64,000 nucleotides of DNA from Klebsiella aerogenes KCTC 2190 (GCF_000215745.1 NC_015663.1:4994780-5058779); one strand, 5' to 3'. Positions 31,949 through 41,913 are shown, counted from the first letter of the stretch. Made by a program: numbers and translations. Notes: generated from the sequence alone by a model not told the origin.

Positions 31949-33310
31949 ATGTTTAAACCGGAACTTCTTTCCCCGGCGGGAACGCTGAAAAATATGCGTT
32001 ACGCTTTCGCTTATGGCGCCGATGCGGTCTACGCCGGCCAGCCGCGTTACTCACTGCGCGTACGCAACAACGAATTCAACCACGAAAACCTGCAGCTCGG
32101 CATCAATGAGGCCCATGAGCTGGGGAAAAAATTCTATGTGGTGGTTAACATCGCGCCGCATAACGCCAAGCTGAAAACGTTCATTCGCGATCTCAAACCG
32201 GTAGTGGAAATGGGCCCGGACGCGCTGATTATGTCCGATCCTGGTTTAATCATGCTGGTGCGGGAAAACTTCCCTGATATGCCGATCCACCTGTCGGTAC
32301 AGGCCAACGCCGTCAACTGGGCGACGGTGAAATTCTGGCAGCAAATGGGGTTGACCCGCGTGATCCTCTCCCGCGAACTGTCGCTGGACGAGATCGCCGA
32401 AATTCGCAGCCAGGTGCCGGAGATGGAAATCGAGATTTTCGTCCACGGCGCGCTGTGCATGGCCTACTCCGGCCGCTGCCTGCTCTCCGGCTATATCAAT
32501 AAACGTGACCCTAACCAGGGCACCTGTACCAACGCCTGCCGCTGGGAGTACAACGTGCAGGAAGGCAAAGAAGATGACGTGGGTAATATCGTCCACAAGC
32601 ATGAACCTATCCCGGTGCAGAACGTTGAACCGACTCTCGGTATCGGCGCGCCAACCGACCAGGTATTTATGATTGAGGAAGCCAAACGTCCGGGCGAGTA
32701 TATGACCGCCTTTGAGGATGAGCATGGCACTTACATCATGAACTCCAAAGATCTGCGCGCTATTGCCCACGTTGAGCGTCTGACCCAGATGGGCGTTCAT
32801 TCGCTGAAGATTGAAGGCCGCACCAAATCCTTCTACTACTGCGCGCGCACCGCCCAGGTGTACCGTAAAGCGATCGACGACGCCGCCGCCGGTAAACCGT
32901 TCGACACCAGTCTGCTGGAGACGCTGGAAGGTCTGGCCCACCGCGGCTATACCGAAGGCTTCCTGCGCCGCCACACCCACGACGACTATCAGAATTATGA
33001 ATACGGCTATTCGGTTTCCGAACGCCAGCAGTTTGTCGGCGAATTCACCGGCAAGCGTCATGGTCATCTGGCCGAAGTGGCGGTGAAAAATAAGTTCTCG
33101 GTCGGCGACAGCCTGGAGGTCATGACTCCGCAAGGTAACGTCAACTTTACGCTCGAACATATAGAGAACGCCAAAGGCGAAGCAATGCCGGTCGCGCCGG
33201 GAGACGGTTATATCGTCTGGCTGCCACTGCCGGAGGATATGGCGCTGGAGTATGGGTTGCTGATGCGTAATTTTAACGGCGAGTCGACGCGCAATCCGCA
33301 TAAAAATTAG
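31949..33310 (+). CDS. trhP: tRNA U34 hydroxylase TrhP (U32 peptidase family)
   Basis: TrhP (formerly YegQ) carries out prephenate-dependent 5-hydroxylation of U34 in tRNA. The 453-residue protein begins MFKPELLSPAGTLKNM with AYGADAVYAG, the U32 barrel signature, and has the cysteine cluster ALCMAYSGRCLLSGY, NQGTCTNACRW that binds an iron-sulfur cluster. I chose the ATG at 31949 because it matches the known start; the frame is open 28 codons upstream. The convergence of its end with the CyaR promoter region is as in E. coli. Confidence 0.96.
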   Translation: MFKPELLSPAGTLKNMRYAFAYGADAVYAGQPRYSLRVRNNEFNHENLQLGINEAHELGKKFYVVVNIAPHNAKLKTFIRDLKPVVEMGPDALIMSDPGLIMLVRENFPDMPIHLSVQANAVNWATVKFWQQMGLTRVILSRELSLDEIAEIRSQVPEMEIEIFVHGALCMAYSGRCLLSGYINKRDPNQGTCTNACRWEYNVQEGKEDDVGNIVHKHEPIPVQNVEPTLGIGAPTDQVFMIEEAKRPGEYMTAFEDEHGTYIMNSKDLRAIAHVERLTQMGVHSLKIEGRTKSFYYCARTAQVYRKAIDDAAAGKPFDTSLLETLEGLAHRGYTEGFLRRHTHDDYQNYEYGYSVSERQQFVGEFTGKRHGHLAEVAVKNKFSVGDSLEVMTPQGNVNFTLEHIENAKGEAMPVAPGDGYIVWLPLPEDMALEYGLLMRNFNGESTRNPHKN

Positions 33311-33344
33311 TTTATTGGCGTTATTTTTTCATTATGTATGGATA

Positions 33345-33387
33345 TTAGAATCGGATCACATACCGTTTCGTTCGAAGCAGGTATCAT
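33345..33387 (+). promoter_or_regulatory. CRP-dependent promoter of cyaR
   Basis: A CRP half-site pair TTAGA-N6-TCACA (33345-33360) is centred about 42 bases before the predicted RNA start, the class II position, and TATCAT at 33382-33387 serves as the -10. CyaR is known to be activated by CRP-cAMP in E. coli. Confidence 0.75.
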
Positions 33388-33394
33388 CCATTTC

Positions 33395-33480
33395 GCTGAA
33401 AAACATAACCCATAAATGCTAGCTGTACCAGGAACCACCTCCTTAGCCTGCGTAATCTCCCTTACGCGGGCTTATTTTTT
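33395..33480 (+). ncRNA. cyaR: Hfq-dependent small RNA CyaR (RyeE)
   Basis: The 86-base sequence starts GCTGAAAAACATAACCC and continues with ATGCTAGCTGTACC, GGAACCACCTCCTTAGCC and a terminator hairpin CTGCGTAATCTCCCTTACGCGGG (in parts) followed by a T run. It agrees almost completely with E. coli CyaR, which lies at the same place after trhP. CyaR represses ompX, luxS and nadE in E. coli by base pairing. Confidence 0.96.
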
Positions 33481-33567
33481 ATGCATCCTATTTTCCCGAC
33501 TTTCTTATTCCATGACGCCATTCATGCGATACACTGAGGATGACGACTAAGAATGAGGCGATAAAGG

Positions 33568-34461
33568 ATGACCCAATTTCCAGCCAGCTTATTAATTCTC
33601 AACGGTAAAGGCGCGAATGAGCCCCAACTGCGCGAAGCCGTTAATCTCCTGCGCGAAGAAGGTATCGAGATACACGTCCGCGTGACCTGGGAGAAAGGCG
33701 ATGCGATTCGTTTTGTCGAGGAAGCCGAAACGCTCAGGGTGGCGACGGTGATTGCCGGCGGCGGCGATGGCACGATTAATGAAGTCGCCACCGCGCTGGT
33801 CCAGCGCGGCAGCAACATGGCGCTGGGAATACTCCCCCTCGGCACAGCCAATGATTTCGCCACCAGCGTCGGCATCCCGCAGGATTTAGCCAGCGCGCTG
33901 AAGCTGGCGATAGCCGGGCGCGACGTCCCTATTGATGTGGTTCGCGTGAATAACGAGGCCGGATTTATCAATATGGCCACCGGCGGCTTTGGTACCCGTA
34001 TCACCACCGAAACGCCGGAAAAACTAAAAGCCGCGCTCGGCGGCGTCTCCTATCTGATTCACGGCCTGACGCGCATGGATACCCTAAAGCCGGACCGCTG
34101 CGAAATTCGCGGCGAGAACTTTCACTGGCAGGGCGACGCGCTGGTTATCGGCATCGGCAATGGCCGCCAGGCCGGCGGCGGTCAGCAGCTGTGTCCTGAA
34201 GCATTAATTAACGACGGGCTACTGCATCTGCGTATTTTTACCGGCGAAGAGTTGCTGCCTGCGCTGTTTAGCACCCTCGCTAATCCCGATAATTCGCCAA
34301 ATCTGATCGACGGCGTATCGCCGTGGTTTGAAGTCACCGCCGCCCATGAAATGACCTTCAACCTGGATGGCGAACCGCTGAGCGGCAAATCCTTCCGGAT
34401 GGAAATCCTCGGCGAGGCGCTACGCTGCCGTCTGCCGCCGGACTGTATGTTACTGCGTTAA
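33568..34461 (+). CDS. yegS: Lipid kinase YegS
   Basis: YegS belongs to the diacylglycerol/sphingosine kinase-like family; the E. coli and Salmonella enzymes phosphorylate phosphatidylglycerol in vitro. The 297-residue protein has the nucleotide-binding [10 protein letters not shown] loop near residue 67, [10 protein letters not shown], and the C-terminal [22 protein letters not shown]. The cellular function is not established. It converges on dalT with a terminator between. Confidence 0.96.
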   Translation: MTQFPASLLILNGKGANEPQLREAVNLLREEGIEIHVRVTWEKGDAIRFVEEAETLRVATVIAGGGDGTINEVATALVQRGSNMALGILPLGTANDFATSVGIPQDLASALKLAIAGRDVPIDVVRVNNEAGFINMATGGFGTRITTETPEKLKAALGGVSYLIHGLTRMDTLKPDRCEIRGENFHWQGDALVIGIGNGRQAGGGQQLCPEALINDGLLHLRIFTGEELLPALFSTLANPDNSPNLIDGVSPWFEVTAAHEMTFNLDGEPLSGKSFRMEILGEALRCRLPPDCMLLR

Positions 34462-34464
34462 AAC

Positions 34465-34491
34465 ATCAGGGCGGGATATACCCGCCCTGAT
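34465..34491. terminator. Bidirectional terminator between yegS and dalT
   Basis: A perfect 11-bp stem, ATCAGGGCGGG with CCCGCCCTGAT, and a 5-base ATATA loop sit between the convergent genes. On the minus strand it is followed by TTTT, so it fits best as the dalT terminator. Confidence 0.8.
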
Positions 34492-34495
34492 AACG

Positions 34496-35773
34496 TTATG
34501 AATATTCTACCCCTTCCCTGACGCCGCTTGCCTTACGGGCAAAGCCCGGCTGATCGACGCGAATAAACGGGCACAGACAAAACGCCAGCAGATAGAGCGC
34601 GGTATAGGCCACCACCACGCCGATGGTGCTGAAGTGCGGCAGCAGCACCACCGCAATTGCCGGCGCGAGGAAGTTCGACAGCCCGGCCGACAGGTTGTAG
34701 ACCGAAATCGCCGCCCCTTTATGCTCTGGCTCCAGCGCCGGGAACACCGCCGCCATCGGCACGAACGCCGCGACGAAAATCCCCAGCGCAATCGCCGGCA
34801 CCAGCGCCATGGCGAAGTTATGCCCGAAGTGCTGCGGCAGGTAGTAAAACGCCAGGCTCGACAGCGCCATGCCGATGCAGCCGAACCAGCGCACCACTTT
34901 CATCCAGCCCAGTTTCTCCGCCACAATCCCCCAGAAGACGTTGGAGAAAATGGTGGTGAAGAAGAACGCCGCCCACACCTGCAGCCATTCGGAAGTGGTG
35001 AAACCGAGCTCATCGACGAACATCATCGGCATGACCACCGCGAAGCCGAACAGCGACAAGGTGTTGATAATGCGCACGATGCTGGAGAGCATAATGCTGC
35101 GGTTGGTGTAGATAAGGGTCACCGCGCGCCCCAGCTCGGAGAACTTCTCGCGGGTGGTGAGGTTCTGCATATGGCGCGGGGTTTCGGTGTTGCGCAGCGC
35201 CGCCAGGGCAATCAGCCCGCCGGTGACGCAGAACGCCAGCGCCAGCCACAGGGTGCCCATCTCGCCGATGTGCGGGATGGTGAAGCTCGGGATATAGCTG
35301 CCGAACACGCCGATGCCGACGGAGTAGACCGCCCAGAACCAGCCCAGCGCCGAGCTGGAGCTGTCGCTGCGGACGTTATGGATAATGGCGACGATGAACG
35401 AATAGAGGAACAGCGGATAGGCCAGACCGCGGATACCGTAAAACAGCAGAATTAAGGCATAGTTGGCGCGGCCGAGACCGAAGACGAGGAACAGGACGTG
35501 GAACACGCACCACAGCACAAAACCGATAAACATGGTTTTACGCGGGGTGATGATTTCCGCGACCACGCCGGAGACCCAGGCCGAGAGGGCGGCGGCGAGG
35601 CCGTAGAGGGTGAAGGCGAAAGAGGCCTGCGCCGGGCTGAAGCCCAGCTCCTTGATGTAGTGTGAGAGGAAGGCGAGTTCAAAACCGTCGCCGGTCATAA
35701 ACACGGCGATGGCGACGTATCCCCAGATAAGGTTCAGCGGCAGACCGAGCCACTGTTTGTGATTAACGGACAT
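34496..35773 (-). CDS. dalT: D-arabinitol transporter DalT (MFS)
   Basis: DalT is the major facilitator uptake system for D-arabinitol. The 425-residue protein has twelve predicted helices and the loop motif SAWVSGVVAEIITPRKTM. I chose the ATG at 35771-35773 (MSVNHKQW) because it follows GAGGT and matches RbtT. It is identical to RbtT from about residue 10 to residue 406 and differs only in the extreme N-terminus and the tail (RVDQPGFARKASGVREG). It is the last gene of dalD-dalK-dalT, 65 bp after dalK. Confidence 0.93.
   Translation of the reverse strand: MSVNHKQWLGLPLNLIWGYVAIAVFMTGDGFELAFLSHYIKELGFSPAQASFAFTLYGLAAALSAWVSGVVAEIITPRKTMFIGFVLWCVFHVLFLVFGLGRANYALILLFYGIRGLAYPLFLYSFIVAIIHNVRSDSSSSALGWFWAVYSVGIGVFGSYIPSFTIPHIGEMGTLWLALAFCVTGGLIALAALRNTETPRHMQNLTTREKFSELGRAVTLIYTNRSIMLSSIVRIINTLSLFGFAVVMPMMFVDELGFTTSEWLQVWAAFFFTTIFSNVFWGIVAEKLGWMKVVRWFGCIGMALSSLAFYYLPQHFGHNFAMALVPAIALGIFVAAFVPMAAVFPALEPEHKGAAISVYNLSAGLSNFLAPAIAVVLLPHFSTIGVVVAYTALYLLAFCLCPFIRVDQPGFARKASGVREGVEYS
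34549..35773 (-). repeat. Left arm of 1.2-kb inverted repeat (dalT copy)
   Basis: This segment matches 43604-44828 in opposite orientation without gaps, with only scattered, mostly synonymous differences in the parts I aligned by eye. The arms are 7,830 bp apart and enclose dalK-dalD-dalR-rbtR-rbtD-rbtK. Inverted repeats around the ribitol-arabitol genes have been reported in E. coli C, and the two transporters are the basis of the repeat here. Confidence 0.92.
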
Positions 35774-35838
35774 GGTGACCTCGTTGTTGTAGGGTGCAGG
35801 AGAATCACTCCGGCAGTTTCGCCGGAGCGTCATATGTC

Positions 35839-37302
35839 TTATTGCTGTCGAAAATGTCGGTCGTTGAGGTACAGAGACTGGAAATGGGCGTAACGCGGCA
35901 TCAGCGTCTGATGACGCTGCGGATCCGCCTGCCAGGTTTGCCAGATTTCCGGCTTATGACAAACGCTGGCCAGCGGTTTGCCCGCCGCCAGGCAGGCCAG
36001 ACGCGCCGCTCCGAGCGCGCCGCCGGTTTCCCCGCCTTTATGCGTCACCACCGGCATCGCCAGTATATCCGCCAGCAGTTGCGCCCAGAACGGACTGCGG
36101 GCGCCGCCGCCAACCAGTGAGCACTGGCCGATACGGGTTCCGCTCTCCTGCAACACGCGCAGGCCGTCAGCAATACCGAAGCTCACTCCCTCCAGCACCG
36201 CATATCCCAGTTGAGCGCGCAGGCTGGCATGGGTCATTCCCCAGAACATACCGCGCGCCAGAGGATCGTTATGCGGGGTACGCTCGCCGGAAAGATAAGG
36301 CAGGAAGTATGGCGCATTGGCTTTTTCGTCTTCGCTTAACTGGGCGACCTCCTCCAGCAGCGCCACTTCGGTGGTGCCGGTCAGACGACAGAACCACTGC
36401 AGACAGCTGGCGGCGCTGAGCATCACGCTCATCTGGTGCCACAGGTTCGGCAGCACATGACAGAAAGCATGCACCGCCGACTGCGGCGCCGGACGATAGC
36501 GATCGGTGACGACAAACAGTACGCCGGAGGTCCCCAGCGAGATAAAAGCGTCTCCCGGCGACACCGCGCCAACGCCAATCGCGCTGACCGCATTATCGCC
36601 GCCGCCCCCCGCCACCAGCACCGAAGGATTAAGCCCCCAGCGTTCGGCAATGTCTGCCGCCAGCGTGGCGGAAACGTCGCATCCTTCCACCAGTTCCGGC
36701 ATTTGTTGCCGCGTCAGGCCGCACTTCTGCAGCAGCGCGTCGGACCAGTCCCGCCGCGCAACATCCAGCCACAGCGTCCCGGCGGCATCCGACATATCGG
36801 AGACTTTTTTGCCGGTCATCTTGTAGCGCAGAAAATCCTTCGGCAACAGCACGCAGGCGGTACGGGCGAAATGCTGCGGTTCGTGACGCCGCACCCACAG
36901 CAGTTTCGGCGCGGTAAACCCCGGCATTGCCAGATTACCGGCCACCTGATGCAGCTCCGGCGCCATCTCTTCAAGCTCGGCGCACTCCTGCGCGCAGCGG
37001 GTATCATTCCATAAAATCGCCGGGCGAATCACTTCGCCGCTGGCATCCAGCAGTACGGCGCCGTGCATCTGTCCGGAAAGGCCGATGGCTTTAATTGCCG
37101 ACCAATGGCTCGCGCACTTCTCGCGCAGAGTGGCAATCAGATATTCCGTCGCTTCCCACCACGCCTGCGGCGATTGTTCGGACCACTGCGGATGCGGCCG
37201 TTGAATGGTCAACGGCGCGCTATGACTGGCGACGACCGTATTATTTTCATCCAGCACCAGCGCTTTAACTTCCGAAGTGCCGAGATCGATACCTAAATAC
37301 AT
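35839..37302 (-). CDS. dalK: D-xylulokinase DalK
   Basis: DalK phosphorylates D-xylulose made by DalD to D-xylulose 5-phosphate, feeding the pentose phosphate pathway. The 487-residue FGGY-family kinase starts [18 protein letters not shown] (phosphate loop), has [10 protein letters not shown], and the C-terminal adenosine motif [18 protein letters not shown]. Length is normal. Its start overlaps the dalD stop by 10 bases, so translation is likely coupled. Confidence 0.95.
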   Translation of the reverse strand: MYLGIDLGTSEVKALVLDENNTVVASHSAPLTIQRPHPQWSEQSPQAWWEATEYLIATLREKCASHWSAIKAIGLSGQMHGAVLLDASGEVIRPAILWNDTRCAQECAELEEMAPELHQVAGNLAMPGFTAPKLLWVRRHEPQHFARTACVLLPKDFLRYKMTGKKVSDMSDAAGTLWLDVARRDWSDALLQKCGLTRQQMPELVEGCDVSATLAADIAERWGLNPSVLVAGGGGDNAVSAIGVGAVSPGDAFISLGTSGVLFVVTDRYRPAPQSAVHAFCHVLPNLWHQMSVMLSAASCLQWFCRLTGTTEVALLEEVAQLSEDEKANAPYFLPYLSGERTPHNDPLARGMFWGMTHASLRAQLGYAVLEGVSFGIADGLRVLQESGTRIGQCSLVGGGARSPFWAQLLADILAMPVVTHKGGETGGALGAARLACLAAGKPLASVCHKPEIWQTWQADPQRHQTLMPRYAHFQSLYLNDRHFRQQ

Positions 37303-38678
37303 AGCGCCTCCTGCTGGGTCAACGCGTAGACGGCGGCGATTTGCTCACGCAGCAGCGCCTGAAAATCCGCCGATTCCGCCAGCTCGCCAAATAAGGCTTT
37401 ATCAGCAGCGTACCGGGCGATCGGATCAGGCGAATTAAACATGGCGTGTACCGCCGATTCATCAAGAATTCCGTCCTGGTACTGATACGGTAAAGCCCCT
37501 TTATGCCACTGCTGCATAAAGACAAAGAACAGCGCCGGCAACATAGCGGTAGCCTGCGGGCGCACGCCGCGCTGGTAGCACTCCTGCAGGGTTGGGGCAA
37601 TCATCGCTGGGATTTTTGAGAATCCATCGGCTGCCACCCGCTGGTTGGTGTCCTGGATATAGGGGTTGGTAAAACGCTTGAGTACCACGTCGCGATAGGT
37701 TGCCAGGTCGATGCCGTTATCACCCAGACACGGGATCACATCTTCGCTGACGTAACGGTCAGCAATGGCGTAGATGGCATCGGTAAGCGTACTCTCGTGA
37801 ATATATTGCTGGCCCAACAGGGTTCCCGCCCAGGCAATACAGCTATGTGACGCGTTAAGAATGCGAATCTTCGCCTCTTCATAGGGGATAACCGACGCCA
37901 CCATCTCCACGCCCACCGTCTCAAGCGCCGGGCGCTCAGCGCGGAAATTATCTTCGACTACCCATTGAATAAAGGTTTCGCCCATCACCGGCGCTTTATC
38001 ATCGATGCCGGTTTGCGCTTTGATACGTGGCGCCAGATCGGCGGCCGGGCGCGGCGTAATACGATCGACCATGGTGTTTGGGCAGGTCGCGTTCGCCGCC
38101 AGCCAGTCAATAACCTGCTGTTTACCGGTCAGTTGCAGAAACTCCACCAGCCCATCATGGAAACGTTCGCCGTTGTGGCGCACGTTGTCACAGTTGAGCA
38201 GCGTCAGCGGACCCGCATCGTCGGCGATGCGTTTTTCAAGAATCCGGGTGATGGTGCCATAAATGGTTTTGCAATCTCCCTGCAAATCGGCCTGCAGATC
38301 GGCGTTGCTGGTTTCCAGGCGATGCTGCGTATTGAGGTAATAACCCCCTTCCGTCACCGTGAAAGCAATGACTTTAGTCTGCGGGTTCGCGCCTTCATCA
38401 ATCAGCGGCTGCAGTCCCACCTGCCACGGCAGTAATTTTTGAATTGAGGCGATCTCTTCATATTCGCGCTCCCCTTCCGGGCTCACCGTCTCGAGGACGT
38501 AGCGCCCTCTCTGCTCCGCCAGCGCCTGCACCACGTGCTCGGCGTCGTTACGAATATTTCCCGCCGCGATATGCCAGCGCGAATCGCCGGAAACCCGCAG
38601 TCGATGCAGGTACCACGCCTGATGGGCGCGATGAAAAGAACCGAGACCGATGTGAAGCCATGTGAATTGCGTATTCAT
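37293..38678 (-). CDS. dalD: D-arabinitol 4-dehydrogenase DalD
   Basis: DalD oxidises D-arabinitol to D-xylulose with NAD. The 461-residue protein is a long-chain polyol dehydrogenase of the mannitol dehydrogenase family, with [19 protein letters not shown] near the start, VTEGGYYL, and the catalytic-region stretch [20 protein letters not shown] containing the conserved Lys-N-H residues. It is the first gene of the dal operon, divergent from dalR. Confidence 0.95.
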   Translation of the reverse strand: MNTQFTWLHIGLGSFHRAHQAWYLHRLRVSGDSRWHIAAGNIRNDAEHVVQALAEQRGRYVLETVSPEGEREYEEIASIQKLLPWQVGLQPLIDEGANPQTKVIAFTVTEGGYYLNTQHRLETSNADLQADLQGDCKTIYGTITRILEKRIADDAGPLTLLNCDNVRHNGERFHDGLVEFLQLTGKQQVIDWLAANATCPNTMVDRITPRPAADLAPRIKAQTGIDDKAPVMGETFIQWVVEDNFRAERPALETVGVEMVASVIPYEEAKIRILNASHSCIAWAGTLLGQQYIHESTLTDAIYAIADRYVSEDVIPCLGDNGIDLATYRDVVLKRFTNPYIQDTNQRVAADGFSKIPAMIAPTLQECYQRGVRPQATAMLPALFFVFMQQWHKGALPYQYQDGILDESAVHAMFNSPDPIARYAADKALFGELAESADFQALLREQIAAVYALTQQEALCI

Positions 38679-38720
38679 GTTCTGCTCTCCTTGAGGTGAT
38701 GCGGCTCACTGTAGATGATC

Positions 38721-38733
38721 ATTTGAATCAAAT
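38721..38733. promoter_or_regulatory. Candidate DalR operator, perfect palindrome
   Basis: ATTTGA-A-TCAAAT is a perfect inverted repeat in the dalD-dalR divergent promoter region, 43 bp before dalD. A looser copy with the same halves, ATTT and AAAT around a longer spacer, is at 38765-38781. DalR (SorC-type) is the obvious candidate ligand-responsive regulator, but binding is inferred. Confidence 0.5.
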
Positions 38734-38874
38734 AAGAGCTACGGATCACAAAAGAGCAATTACCCATTTAAATTACAAATGACCAAAACGGAGCAAAAGC
38801 TTGCCTGTTTGGAAAACCGCAGCCAAAATGCGGGTATCTGCGCTACTGCGCCCGCGTATTTAAGGCAGGACACC

Positions 38875-39816
38875 GTGAGTAAAGAAGACGACATCAGGCT
38901 GGATCAGAAGGTCCGCGCCGCATGGATGTACTACATTGCCGGTCAGAATCAGAGCGAAATCGCCAGCCACCTTGGCACCTCAAGGCCGGTGGTCCAGCGC
39001 CTGATCGCCGCGGCGAAGGAAGAAGGTATTGTGTCGATTGGCTTGCATCATCCTGTGGCGAACTGCCTCGATTATGCGCAGTTGTTGCAGGAAAAGTATC
39101 AACTCATCGAGTGCAATATCGTGCCGACCTACAACGAAGAGAGCACGCTGGATAGCGTTTCTTTCGGCTGTTATCAGCTGATGGCCCGCTACCTGCAGAG
39201 CGATAACGCCAAAATAATCGGCATTGGTTCTGGATTAACGCTGAAAAAAACCATCCAGCGCATTGATTTCGATAGCCCAAACAGCCGCTGCGTGGCGCTG
39301 ATTAGCGCAATGAACGATGAGGGGAAATGCAACTACTACGATGATGTGCCGTTGCTGCTGGCGCGGAAAATTCAGGCCAACTACTATCAGTGGCCCGCGC
39401 CGCGCTATGCGCAAACCCGTCAGGAACATGAGATGTGGTGCGGCAGCCGCCTGTTCAGCAATGTTTCTGCCGCAGCGCAGCAGGCGGACGTTATTTTCGT
39501 CGGTATCGGCCCATTGGGTACCCAAAGCCCGATCTTCAAAGACGGGTTTATTAATAAAGTCCAACTGGATGAACTGACGGCGCGCGGCGGCATCGGCGAG
39601 ATCCTCGGCCGCTTTATCGATGCCGACGGCGGCGTCGTCGACAGCGAAATTAATCGGCTGATCACCAGCTACGATATCCGCCAAAACCAGTGCCCGCGAA
39701 TAGCCGTCGCCTGTGGCGAGAACAAGCGCCCGGCGATCCTCGCGGCGTTAAAAGGTGGCTGGATTAACGGCCTGGTGACCGATGAACATACCGCCCGCTG
39801 GCTGCTGACGCGCTAG
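38875..39816 (+). CDS. dalR: SorC-family regulator of the dal operon, DalR
   Basis: The protein has an N-terminal sigma-70-like helix-turn-helix (AWMYYIAGQNQSEIASHLGTSRPVVQRLIAAA) and the SorC/DeoR sugar-phosphate-binding effector domain (IGIGSGLTLKKTIQRID, VGIGPLGTQSP). In Klebsiella pneumoniae DalR is the regulator of D-arabinitol catabolism. I chose the GTG at 38875 (VSKEDDIRLDQKV) with AAGGCAGG upstream, giving 313 residues; the frame is open back to an ATG at 38779, which lies inside the putative operator. Confidence 0.9.
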   Translation: MSKEDDIRLDQKVRAAWMYYIAGQNQSEIASHLGTSRPVVQRLIAAAKEEGIVSIGLHHPVANCLDYAQLLQEKYQLIECNIVPTYNEESTLDSVSFGCYQLMARYLQSDNAKIIGIGSGLTLKKTIQRIDFDSPNSRCVALISAMNDEGKCNYYDDVPLLLARKIQANYYQWPAPRYAQTRQEHEMWCGSRLFSNVSAAAQQADVIFVGIGPLGTQSPIFKDGFINKVQLDELTARGGIGEILGRFIDADGGVVDSEINRLITSYDIRQNQCPRIAVACGENKRPAILAALKGGWINGLVTDEHTARWLLTR

Positions 39817-39829
39817 CGCCAGCGGCTTT

Positions 39830-40843
39830 TCACGCCAGATGCTCGCGGCTGCTAATCAGCAGCGGCGGGATCTCTACCCGCTGCTGGCTGGCTTCACCTG
39901 CGTCGATGATATTGAATACCGCTTCCAGCATCGCCGGGACGTTCTGCTGCACCATGTCAATATCGTGACCCAATAGATAAACAAATGGGTCCCAGTCAAA
40001 ACAGCCCATCGGCGGCTGCTCGACGCCGGTCAGCCCCAACTGCGCCAGCCATCTCACCACCCCTTCCAGCGAGATGGTCGAGTTAACGAAGAACCCCTGC
40101 AGATGTTCATCGGCGCTTTTGAAACGCGCCTGCATGCAGGCTTCCACTTTGCCTTTTGAATAGCCCGGAGAAAGAATATTCTCTTCCGGCACGCTCATGC
40201 CGCGCGCCTCATGAGCATCGCGAAATCCGCGCAAACGCTCCAGGGTGTTGTGGTCGCTGCTGCGCCCGCCGACAAAAAACAGCGGCGCCAGTTTGCCGTG
40301 GCGATTGAGACTGTTATCAAGAATTTTATCGGTCAACGCGCGGGCGCCCGCGTAGTTGTCGGAGAGCACCGACGGTGCGGTGGAGCCCGGTAGGTCAAGG
40401 TTGACCGTCGGCACCCCCGCCTGCTGACATAGCTCGGTAATTTTATCCGGATTAGTCGCCCCGGTCGCCACCACCCAGTCTACCTGCCAGGAGAGCATCG
40501 CCTTCACCGCTTCGATTTCCAGTTCTGGACGACGGCGAGTACAGGTAATAATCGGCAGCAGGCCGCGCTCACGCGCCATCTCTTCAAAGCCTTCCGCCAC
40601 GGAACCAAAATAGCGGTTGTCGTATTTGGGGACAATCATCCCGATGACATGCGATTTTTTACTGCGCAACATGCTGGCCTGGCGATTAATCGCGTAGCCC
40701 TGCTCTTGCGCAATCCGCGTCACTTTTTCCGCAAGTTTGGCGCTGATACGGCGTTTTTTCCAGTTGCCATTGAGGATCGCGCTCACCGCGCTTGCCGAAA
40801 CGCCGGATAATTCCGCCAGATCGTAGATAGTGATTTTTTTCAT
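39830..40843 (-). CDS. rbtR: LacI-family repressor of the rbt operon, RbtR
   Basis: RbtR represses ribitol catabolic genes. The LacI helix-turn-helix is ITIYDLAELSGVSASAVSAILNG with the hinge near RISAKLAEKVTRIAQEQGY, followed by the periplasmic-binding-like effector domain (IGMIVPKYDNRYFG, FFVGGRSSDHNTLERLRGF). I chose the ATG at 40841-40843 (MKKITIYD); a GTG six codons upstream is also possible. It converges with dalR (13 bp apart) and diverges from rbtD. Confidence 0.93.
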   Translation of the reverse strand: MKKITIYDLAELSGVSASAVSAILNGNWKKRRISAKLAEKVTRIAQEQGYAINRQASMLRSKKSHVIGMIVPKYDNRYFGSVAEGFEEMARERGLLPIITCTRRRPELEIEAVKAMLSWQVDWVVATGATNPDKITELCQQAGVPTVNLDLPGSTAPSVLSDNYAGARALTDKILDNSLNRHGKLAPLFFVGGRSSDHNTLERLRGFRDAHEARGMSVPEENILSPGYSKGKVEACMQARFKSADEHLQGFFVNSTISLEGVVRWLAQLGLTGVEQPPMGCFDWDPFVYLLGHDIDMVQQNVPAMLEAVFNIIDAGEASQQRVEIPPLLISSREHLA

Positions 40844-40889
40844 TTTCCCAACTTGCGTCACAAATTCATTTCGCTGTTAATTTCCCCAC

Positions 40890-40938
40890 TTGCTCAATCG
40901 ATGAAGCTGGCGCAACATTAGCTTCATCGATTGAGCAA
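40890..40938. promoter_or_regulatory. Paired operators: perfect 19-bp inverted arms in the rbtR-rbtD region
   Basis: TTGCTCAATCGATGAAGCT (40890-40908) and its exact reverse complement (40920-40938) flank an 11-base spacer. Each arm is itself a near-palindrome centred on ATCGAT, the central-CpG form common for LacI-family operators, so two RbtR dimers could bind with centres 29 bp apart. The arms lie between the divergent rbtR and rbtD starts. The RbtR assignment is inferred from family and position. Confidence 0.8.
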
Positions 40939-41070
40939 CCATGACGCTCGCTAGCGTATACACTCAATAATCATTCAGACATCAGCAAATTGAAATAAAT
41001 GGTGCTGATATTCAATAGCTTAACTTAGTTACTCCTGCTCTGACAGGCCAGATTGTTGTAGCAGGTAACC

Positions 41071-41104
41071 GCTCCTCAAGCTCGTCGAGACCAGCTTGAA
41101 GAGC
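41071..41104 (+). other. Hairpin in the rbtD leader
   Basis: GCTCCTCAAGCT pairs with AGCTTGAAGAGC with one mismatch around a 10-base loop, ending 27 bases before the rbtD start. It has no T run, so it is not a plain terminator; it may stabilise or modulate the mRNA. Confidence 0.4.
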
Positions 41105-41131
41105 AAAACAGACAACATGAAGGATTATAAA

Positions 41132-41881
41132 ATGAACCACTCCGTATCCTCTATGAATACTTCTCTTAGCGGCAAAGTCGCCGCGGTCACCGGCGCCGCT
41201 TCCGGCATTGGTCTTGAATGCGCGAAAACCATGCTTGGCGCGGGCGCGAAGGTGGTTCTGATCGACCGTGAAGGCGAAAAGCTCAACAAGATTGTGGCAG
41301 AGCTTGGCGAAAACGCTTTTGCTTTACAGGTCGATCTGATGCAGGGCGATCAGGTGGATAAGATCATTGACGGCATCCTGCAACTTGCCGGACGTCTCGA
41401 TATCTTCCACGCCAACGCCGGCGCTTACATCGGCGGCCCGGTCGCTGAGGGCGACCCGGACGTCTGGGATCGCGTGCTGCACCTCAATACTAACGCCGCC
41501 TTCCGCTGCGTGCGTAGCGTGCTGCCGCATATGATCGCGCAAAAATCCGGCGATATTATTTTCACCAGCTCCATCGCCGGCGTGGTGCCGGTTATCTGGG
41601 AACCTATCTATACCGCGTCAAAATTCGCCGTACAGGCGTTTGTTCATACCACCCGCCGCCAGGTTTCCCAACACGGTGTCCGCGTCGGCGCGGTACTGCC
41701 TGGCCCGGTGGTCACCGCCCTGCTCGATGACTGGCCGAAAGAGAAAATGGAAGAAGCGCTGGCCAACGGTAGCCTGATGCAGCCTATCGAAGTTGCCGAA
41801 TCGGTACTGTTTATGGTCACCCGTTCGAAAAACGTCACCGTACGCGACCTGGTTATTTTGCCTAACAGCGTTGATTTATAA
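41132..41881 (+). CDS. rbtD: Ribitol 2-dehydrogenase RbtD
   Basis: RbtD oxidises ribitol to D-ribulose with NAD, the classic model enzyme of Klebsiella aerogenes ribitol evolution studies. The 249-residue short-chain dehydrogenase has the Rossmann motif TGAASGIG near residue 20, NAGAYIGG, catalytic Ser in TSSIAG and YTASK (Tyr and Lys). The start [15 protein letters not shown] matches the known protein; AAGGA is 8 bases upstream. The frame is open 12 codons further upstream without support. Confidence 0.96.
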   Translation: MNHSVSSMNTSLSGKVAAVTGAASGIGLECAKTMLGAGAKVVLIDREGEKLNKIVAELGENAFALQVDLMQGDQVDKIIDGILQLAGRLDIFHANAGAYIGGPVAEGDPDVWDRVLHLNTNAAFRCVRSVLPHMIAQKSGDIIFTSSIAGVVPVIWEPIYTASKFAVQAFVHTTRRQVSQHGVRVGAVLPGPVVTALLDDWPKEKMEEALANGSLMQPIEVAESVLFMVTRSKNVTVRDLVILPNSVDL

Positions 41882-41913
41882 CCCCCGGTATCGGTGACTA
41901 AAAGGACGATTTT

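Noticed and set aside
32246..33301. A 351-codon minus-strand frame opposite trhP
   Set aside because: It is a shadow of strong third-position GC bias in a well-conserved gene; no family match and no start signal.
34634..35455. A 273-codon charged frame antisense to dalT, also present antisense to rbtT (43922-44743)
   Set aside because: Conservation simply follows the near-identical transporter genes; the composition (His, Arg, Gln rich) is that of a GC-rich antisense shadow.
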